This document shows, piece by piece, positions 58,983-64,000 of a DNA stretch of 64,000 nt. Under the pieces are notes generated by a model. That model was not told the DNA's origin and ran no database searches. It saw only the letters and a program-made list of their open reading frames with translations. Position 1 is the first letter of the stretch; each line of letters begins with the position of its first letter. The stretch is from Lineus longissimus (Eukaryota; Nemertea; Pilidiophora; Heteronemertea; Lineidae). The stretch covers positions 2,234,001 through 2,298,000 of the forward strand of contig NC_088319.1 of the NCBI RefSeq assembly GCF_910592395.1, in the 5' to 3' direction. Made by a program: the position numbers and the translations under genes.

Positions 58983-59162
58983 ATGTCGAAATCGCATTCA
59001 GTGAACACCTACAATCTGGAAGCTGGTCATCGAAGTATAATCGGTGCGTGGATCCTGGTAGGATACCTTAAGGCTGGGTGTAATTGTGACCACGTCAACG
59101 ACTGCAACGAACACGGAATCTACATCTGTGAACGTTGCTTTCAGTCCCGAATCACATGTTAA
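58983..59162 (+). CDS. 59-codon Cys-rich ORF at the palindrome centre, left arm
   Basis: ATG 58,983 to TAA 59,160-59,162 encodes a small protein beginning MSKSHSVNTYNLEAG, with GAWILVGYLKAGCNCDHVND and then CNEHGIYICERC. Six Cys fall in the last third. NDCNEHGIYICE is reminiscent of the end of a C-type lectin domain (usual WND..C....ICE), but the Trp and the upstream half of such a domain are missing, so I only note it. It may be a last exon of the unit's gene. Its stop is about 50 bp from the centre, so the two copies point at each other. The older unit has this site split by a MITE. Confidence 0.4.
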   Translation: MSKSHSVNTYNLEAGHRSIIGAWILVGYLKAGCNCDHVNDCNEHGIYICERCFQSRITC

Positions 59163-59258
59163 CATTCGGGCGGCAATTTGCCTCGGCGATATTTCTTGTT
59201 ATCATAACTCGATTTATGATAACAAGAAATATCGCCGAGGCAAATTGCCGCCCGAATG

Positions 59259-59438
59259 TTAACATGTGATTCGGGACTGAAAGCAACGTTCACAGATGTA
59301 GATTCCGTGTTCGTTGCAGTCGTTGACGTGGTCACAATTACACCCAGCCTTAAGGTATCCTACCAGGATCCACGCACCGATTATACTTCGATGACCAGCT
59401 TCCAGATTGTAGGTGTTCACTGAATGCGATTTCGACAT
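59259..59438 (-). CDS. 59-codon Cys-rich ORF, right arm
   Basis: This is the mirror copy of 58,983-59,162, read from ATG 59,438 on the minus strand, with the same start, Cys spacing and stop. The two copies converge on the palindrome axis, about 100 bp apart. Confidence 0.4.
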   Translation of the reverse strand: MSKSHSVNTYNLEAGHRSIIGAWILVGYLKAGCNCDHVNDCNEHGIYICERCFQSRITC

Positions 59439-60772
59439 GAATGCTTAAACTTTTCACACCTCGCTACGCCAACAATCACAGACCATGTGCCCAGTTGCTC
59501 AAGCGGTGTCAGACACAAACACCAACGTTGGTTCACCTACGCAATATCGCTTGCAGTAAATTTCATTTATGTCTACAATGTTAGCGGAAGGACTCAACAC
59601 CATTGTCATTACGAACACCAGTAGACAACCTGCTCAAGAGCTTGCGTCACAATGAAATTTATTGAATGGCGATAACGCTAGTAAAAATATAATTGTTTAG
59701 AACCACACATTCGCATTTTAATCCAGACTAAATTGAAAACTTTGAAGAGGCTTCGTTACGGTTTTGTGGTGTGTTCGATGGTCGATAAATGCAAATCAAT
59801 GACCGAAATCAATATTATCCATACGCCTAATCTATAATCGTACACGTTATACGTGTCGTCTCGCAGGATCTATACCATTGTCTAGCAGAAATTCTGATCT
59901 AGGTAAAAATCCCGATAGGAATGACATTTTCAAGAGTCTAACATGTTTCTTGTAAAGATTCTACAATGCTAAGAATTAGTGAATAATACTCTAATTCTTG
60001 ACAATCTCCGAAATAATCAGGTCGGACAACGTGGATAAACTTCTGGAATCAGTACAGATCTAGACAGCATCAACCACCCATGAATGGTGACTTCGGGTTT
60101 GATATCTCCTGCATACCAAACTTAGTATCCACCCAATGACTAAAGAAAGTAAATGTTGACACTCAATATGTGCTTTAATGTGGGACAGGCTGGGTCGTTT
60201 ATTCATTTGACAACGAACTGTGAAAGCAGTGAGAAACGTTAACTGACTCCAGAAAATTCTGAGACTGCAAATCCATACAGAGCCAGAAATCTTTCAATCG
60301 GCTCTGAAATGGCTCAAGCAATATCAAGATTGTCTACCTTTGACGTCATATAGATATATATCTTTGTCTACAAAAATAACGTCATGCTGACGTCATTACC
60401 GTTGGCTGCGCGCTCATACTCGTATATCAAGAGAGGGGATGGCATGATGTTATGATATCAACGTCGCACGATCGTTGGTGGTGTCACTTGGATACGAGGA
60501 GTTTATCTCGTGACTTGCATAATATTTTAGAAAAAAACTTAGAAACAATTTTGTCACAATAACAGCCGCACATCACCGGTTAAGCATCATTATGTTATCG
60601 AGATATACATCAACAGGAGGACGGTTTGTCGCAACTTTTCTTCAGAAAAGAAGAGAGACGCGAGTGCGCGCGCATGATAATTTTAAATTAGCCGTGACGA
60701 CAGCAGATAACCATCTATGCTCGCACTGCTAGCCAACTCATGTAGATTTCACCAGAAGAAAACTTTTTCCGA

Positions 60773-60999
60773 CTTCTTTACCATGTTAACGGTTTCCCTA
60801 ACCTTTTTCGATTTATCCGACTAAAGTCCGACATTATCAGACATTTCCCTGAAAGGTCGGATTTCTAGAAAATCCGTCGGTGAAATTACTAGGGCTCCCT
60901 AAAATAGGTCATTAAAGATCAAAGGCGTATGTTGAATGGGGCTATAATGTCGGATAAATCAGGAAAAAGTGAGAGAAACCGGTCAGAAGTCGGAAAAGG
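60773..60999. mobile_element. TIR element downstream of the ORF, right arm
   Basis: Mirror of 57,422-57,658, with the same CTTTTTCCGACTTC and AGAAGTCGGAAAAGG ends. It is slightly shorter because of small deletions. Confidence 0.6.
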
Positions 61000-61022
61000 C
61001 TCCTTCTTTGTGTCTGTACATC

Positions 61023-62099
61023 CTATTCAACTGCTTGATACAATTTGAAATGAGTAAAGGATAGTTTTCTCCTATGTCTGCGTAATTTATTCATACTCGA
61101 TGGAACAGCTGGAAATAGCGCGCCACTGTCAAGCACGAAAAGCACATCTTTGGCCTGTCTGAACCGAATGGAACTAATAACGATAGCGTCTAGTATCTGT
61201 TCAGAAAACTTGTATTCCTTTTCATGCCGTATGATAATTGGAAAACAAACCATTCTAAACATTCTAACAGAACTTAGAAATCCATTTTTTTTGAACGACA
61301 AACTTACAAGAGCTGATAAGTTATCGTGGTAACTCCAAATGGTCCTTGGATATATTTTTCGATAAAAAGTTGACTTCAAGTGGGGATTAAATTTTGAATA
61401 TAAAAATAGACGAAAGGTCAATCTTTGCGAATAGCTATCTGAATATACATGTATACAATAGCCGTTTTTCGTGTAAATAACGATGGGTAACTCTCCCTTT
61501 TTTAAATTCTGTACTGGTATGAGTTTTCCATATCCTTTGTGCCATATTATGCGGAACATGCTGACGAAAAATGGCGTCTCCCCGATCTTCCTGCAACTGA
61601 TAACTAAGCCGTCTTTAAAGATGACTGGTTTGGAAACTTTACGTTTGTTTTTATCAGAACATGGGTGATTACGTGGCATGATGAGCTCAGTTTCTTGATG
61701 CGACAGAATATCAGATAGTTTATATACTATAAATCTCTTTCGGCCGCGCCTTCTTTTCAGGTCCATGAACACCATTTGCATGTAATATAAGAAACTAAAA
61801 AACGTCACAAATGTAACCGACGATGCCGACGATTTATTGACCAGCTTGAAATATGTATCAATCGCACCTTTAGTAGGTTTGTAAATTAAGATATCTTTAA
61901 TCACCCAAAACTTGTGCCGATGAATTTCCTGAACGAAAACGATTGTCTTCGAATTATAATCATATAAACACTTTATGTTTTCATATTTGCCAACATCATA
62001 AGAAACGGGCGGCTTGATAGTTATCATACCTTTACGCTTGTACTTTGATAGTTTCTTCCCCTGAAAGGTAATGTGTACTTTGTCTCGCACATTTGACAT
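61023..62099 (-). CDS. 358-codon ORF of unknown family, right arm
   Basis: This is the mirror copy of 56,322-57,398, also open for all 358 codons from ATG 62,099 to its stop. By my hand comparison it differs from the left copy by 16 amino acids, including FSV to SSV-type hydrophobicity changes, Cys to Ser and His to Asp, while only two codons change silently. That pattern does not show purifying selection since duplication. The same cautions on start and splicing apply. No known family is recognised. Confidence 0.6.
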   Translation of the reverse strand: MSNVRDKVHITFQGKKLSKYKRKGMITIKPPVSYDVGKYENIKCLYDYNSKTIVFVQEIHRHKFWVIKDILIYKPTKGAIDTYFKLVNKSSASSVTFVTFFSFLYYMQMVFMDLKRRRGRKRFIVYKLSDILSHQETELIMPRNHPCSDKNKRKVSKPVIFKDGLVISCRKIGETPFFVSMFRIIWHKGYGKLIPVQNLKKGELPIVIYTKNGYCIHVYSDSYSQRLTFRLFLYSKFNPHLKSTFYRKIYPRTIWSYHDNLSALVSLSFKKNGFLSSVRMFRMVCFPIIIRHEKEYKFSEQILDAIVISSIRFRQAKDVLFVLDSGALFPAVPSSMNKLRRHRRKLSFTHFKLYQAVE

Positions 62100-62649
62100 G
62101 TTTAAGAAATAGTGCGTAGGTAACTAAATGCTTTCCTGTTGCAATAGTGGGATATGAACGCACGCATCAGAGTTTAACTGGATTCAACACTAGGAAACTT
62201 CCGAATCTGACCGAGAAAGCTTTGATCTGGTTCTGTATTAACTGAATCTTACCCACAAAAAAGTCTACATTCTATTATATGTTCTCCGCGTAGCTAATAA
62301 GCGATTGGCCTATTCGGGCATCTCAAGATTAAAGGTACTAGTAAGAAGCCACTTCTCATCATCACGTTATATATCACACAGGTAGTGACCAATCGGAAGA
62401 GGGCTATCATGCTTGATCGGCACAGACAGCACGGCCATGATCGCATACAGGGTTTTGATTGGTCAAGACCGGTCACCTGGCAGGGAGACCTCCATGATTT
62501 CTGCTTGAGGAAAGTGTCGAATGCCGACTCTCCTCCAAAAAGCTGCTCTTATAGCGTTGTTGAAATCTTGAAGTCTGTAAAAGGGACGGACGCAGTTTCC
62601 AAGGTTTGTCCGAATGGATACTAAAATTGAAATTAATCAGAAGCCTCAC

Positions 62650-63055
62650 CTTTGATTGAAAAACAGAAGAATTCTGCCAGTCTAGAATATCCTTTTTTTC
62701 CATACATGTTCCCGTTCGATTGCTCAATTGACAAATGCCGCTTGACGTGGAATTGATTAGTTTGCATGAGGTCATCCACAGGCAAAATAAGGCACATTCA
62801 CATACAGACCGCATCTGATTATGTCTGATTATAGAAAACTTGGCAATCACTCCGTCTCCGCGAAGTTTCAGAAAATACTTGTAGTCCCCTGACAGCATCT
62901 CTATGGATGATCGATGGATCAACTGGCGGAGTATTGCAGGAATCTACTTTCGGCTGAATTGAAAGGAGAAACAACAAAAGGGCTGGTTGTGTAAACGTTT
63001 TCCCGTCGCATGAAATCGCAGCGTTTTTCGAAGGTATACAGTAAGTTAGGGCCAT
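62650..63055 (-). pseudogene. Signal peptide plus PAN/apple-like exon, right arm, frame broken
   Basis: Mirror of 55,369-55,768. The leader frame starts at 63,055 (MALTYCIPSKNAA, then FTQPALLLFLLSIQPK). The PAN-like frame reads SVCECALFCLWMTSCKLINS and ICQLSNRTGTC and reaches the donor at 62,650. The two frames do not join, as in the left arm. Relative to that arm there is a 6-bp insertion (two codons) near SETSRRRSD, plus several substitutions. Confidence 0.55.
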
Positions 63056-63057
63056 TG

Positions 63058-63193
63058 CAATCTCCTAGCCTTGCTATGGGATTGGTAATGGTTGCTTAGT
63101 GATACTAGCACTGTTTACTAGCGTACATTTGGCCTCTTCCGGTTGGTCACTTCCGGGCAGCAAATGGAGGCTAGTCCTCGCATTGGGAGATTG
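63058..63193. mobile_element. CAATCTCC...GGAGATTG MITE in the right arm
   Basis: Mirror of 55,231-55,366, again stopping just before the signal-peptide ATG (63,055). Confidence 0.65.
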
Positions 63194-63607
63194 AGGCCCG
63201 TTTGTGACTAGTTTTGGACACCCAGGACCTGCGCTGTTGCAAGAGCACGTGAACAATGGTGAATGTTTTCGACGTGATGCTGTATTCTCTCTTCATGTCA
63301 ATCGCCCTCTTTTCTGATTGCGGCGAAGGATGAATACACAAGGTAGTATAAAGCTTGGAATCAGTGAAACCTTAAAACCAGTGATAAACCTTGGAATCAG
63401 TCCTAAAAATGCATAAAAACAATGAAATAATGCCATTGGAACCTAAGGTGGTTACGAATCAATATTTGGAGATTATTTTTACATGATCAGATCGGAATTT
63501 GACGGTAGTTTAGAAGTCAGTCGCATATCCGATTCAACAATCTATATTTTAGAACAACCCAGTCATACCTCGCCTCCAGTGTACATTACTGATCTACCAA
63601 ATATGGG

Positions 63608-64000
63608 TCTCACTAGCCAGTGCAATGGCTGGGCCTACCTGGCTCCACAAATGGCGCGACGTCATTTCATGCATACCCCTGTTCAAGTGGCTGTCGACCT
63701 TGCAGTATATCACTCTCACACATAAACCTATACATTTCTGAATAGCTTGTCGCTTCTAGAATACATCTGGCCAGCTTTCATTGTTATCAAGTAATTCAGT
63801 CATGAGAACATGGGGGCAGCACAATACATGAGACACCCTGTACATCGATGAAAATTTTGAAAATTTCACCTTGCCGCCTTATAACTTGACAATTAACATG
63901 GATGGTGAAATAATATTTTTATAAACTTCTACTTATCACCTTGAGAAAGCCAAATGATAACAATTTTAAATTTTGATACCAAAATAGGGTGCCGTTGCGG
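63608..64000. other. Right flank of the palindrome, no recognisable gene
   Basis: The inverted homology stops at about 63,607; sequence beyond it matches nothing else I noticed in the window. Confidence 0.45.

Larger units (their letters stand above)
54818..63607. repeat. 8.8-kb spacer-less palindrome, arms of about 4.4 kb
   Basis: The left arm (54,818-59,210) and right arm (59,211-63,607) are reverse complements with a few percent divergence. The outer ends are CCCATATTTGG and CCAAATATGGG. At the centre the pairing runs up to 59,210/59,211 with only one mismatched pair (59,208/59,213), so there is no spacer. Each arm carries, from the outside in, a short MITE, a signal-peptide/PAN-like exon, the 358-codon ORF, a TIR element and a 59-codon Cys-rich ORF. 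Small differences between arms (substitutions, a 6-bp indel at about 55,563, a net length difference of about 4 bp) argue against a simple hairpin-read artefact, though an assembly cause is not excluded. Confidence 0.95.

Noticed and set aside
54818-63607. Simple missing-adapter or foldback-read artefact
   Set aside because: Not fully excluded, but the arms differ by substitutions and indels, which a single folded molecule would not give. It is kept as a caution in the findings.

Overview
The window looks like nuclear DNA from a bilaterian invertebrate, most likely a marine one. Coding sequence is sparse, exons have GT/AG borders, and the rest is packed with small inverted-repeat (MITE-like) elements, L2/CR1-type retrotransposon remains, satellites and poly-G tracts. 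I cannot name the species. Nothing in it reads as bacterial, organellar or viral. No tRNA, rRNA or CRISPR array was recognised. All family assignments come from reading motifs by eye.

Layout. 0-1.4 kb: one exon of a Shaw/Kv3-type potassium channel on the minus strand; the rest of that gene would lie left of the window. 1.4-18.8 kb: intergenic DNA with several MITE families, a degenerate repeat cluster (10.9-14.2 kb), an 84-bp tandem repeat, a dead L2 tail, a 301-bp tandem repeat and a 7-bp satellite. 18.8-19.65 kb: two convergent degraded gene fragments, a THAP zinc finger (+) and a possible P2RX7-tail-like Cys domain (-). 20-29.5 kb: inverted-repeat elements and diverged dispersed repeats.

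29.5-33.7 kb holds the best protein-coding locus. It is a two-exon gene whose first exon encodes the nucleotidyltransferase half of a Mab-21/cGAS-like receptor with the catalytic acidic residues present. Its second exon finishes the Mab-21 helical lobe and runs straight into about ten hydrophobic membrane segments. Splice phase and family homology join the two exons. A 4-bp tandem duplication (TCTGTCTG) near the end of exon 1 breaks the frame in this assembly. The gene therefore looks like a membrane-anchored cGAS-like sensor or a recently broken copy of one.

34-46 kb is repeat-rich. It includes a TIR element with a 342-bp palindromic element nested inside it (perfect 5-bp target duplication, and an empty site in a related copy at 43.9 kb), a 40-bp minisatellite of about 22 units, and a MITE present as three head-to-tail copies.

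46.9-63.6 kb is dominated by one about 4.4-kb unit present several times. The last two copies form an 8.8-kb palindrome with no spacer, centred at 59,210/59,211. Each arm carries a signal-peptide plus PAN/apple-like exon, an intact 358-codon ORF of unknown family and a 59-codon Cys-rich ORF. An older, broken direct copy lies at 47.15-51.5 kb, with a short inverted remnant beside it. Between them sits a TA-flanked MITE split by a 5'-truncated L2 retrotransposon.
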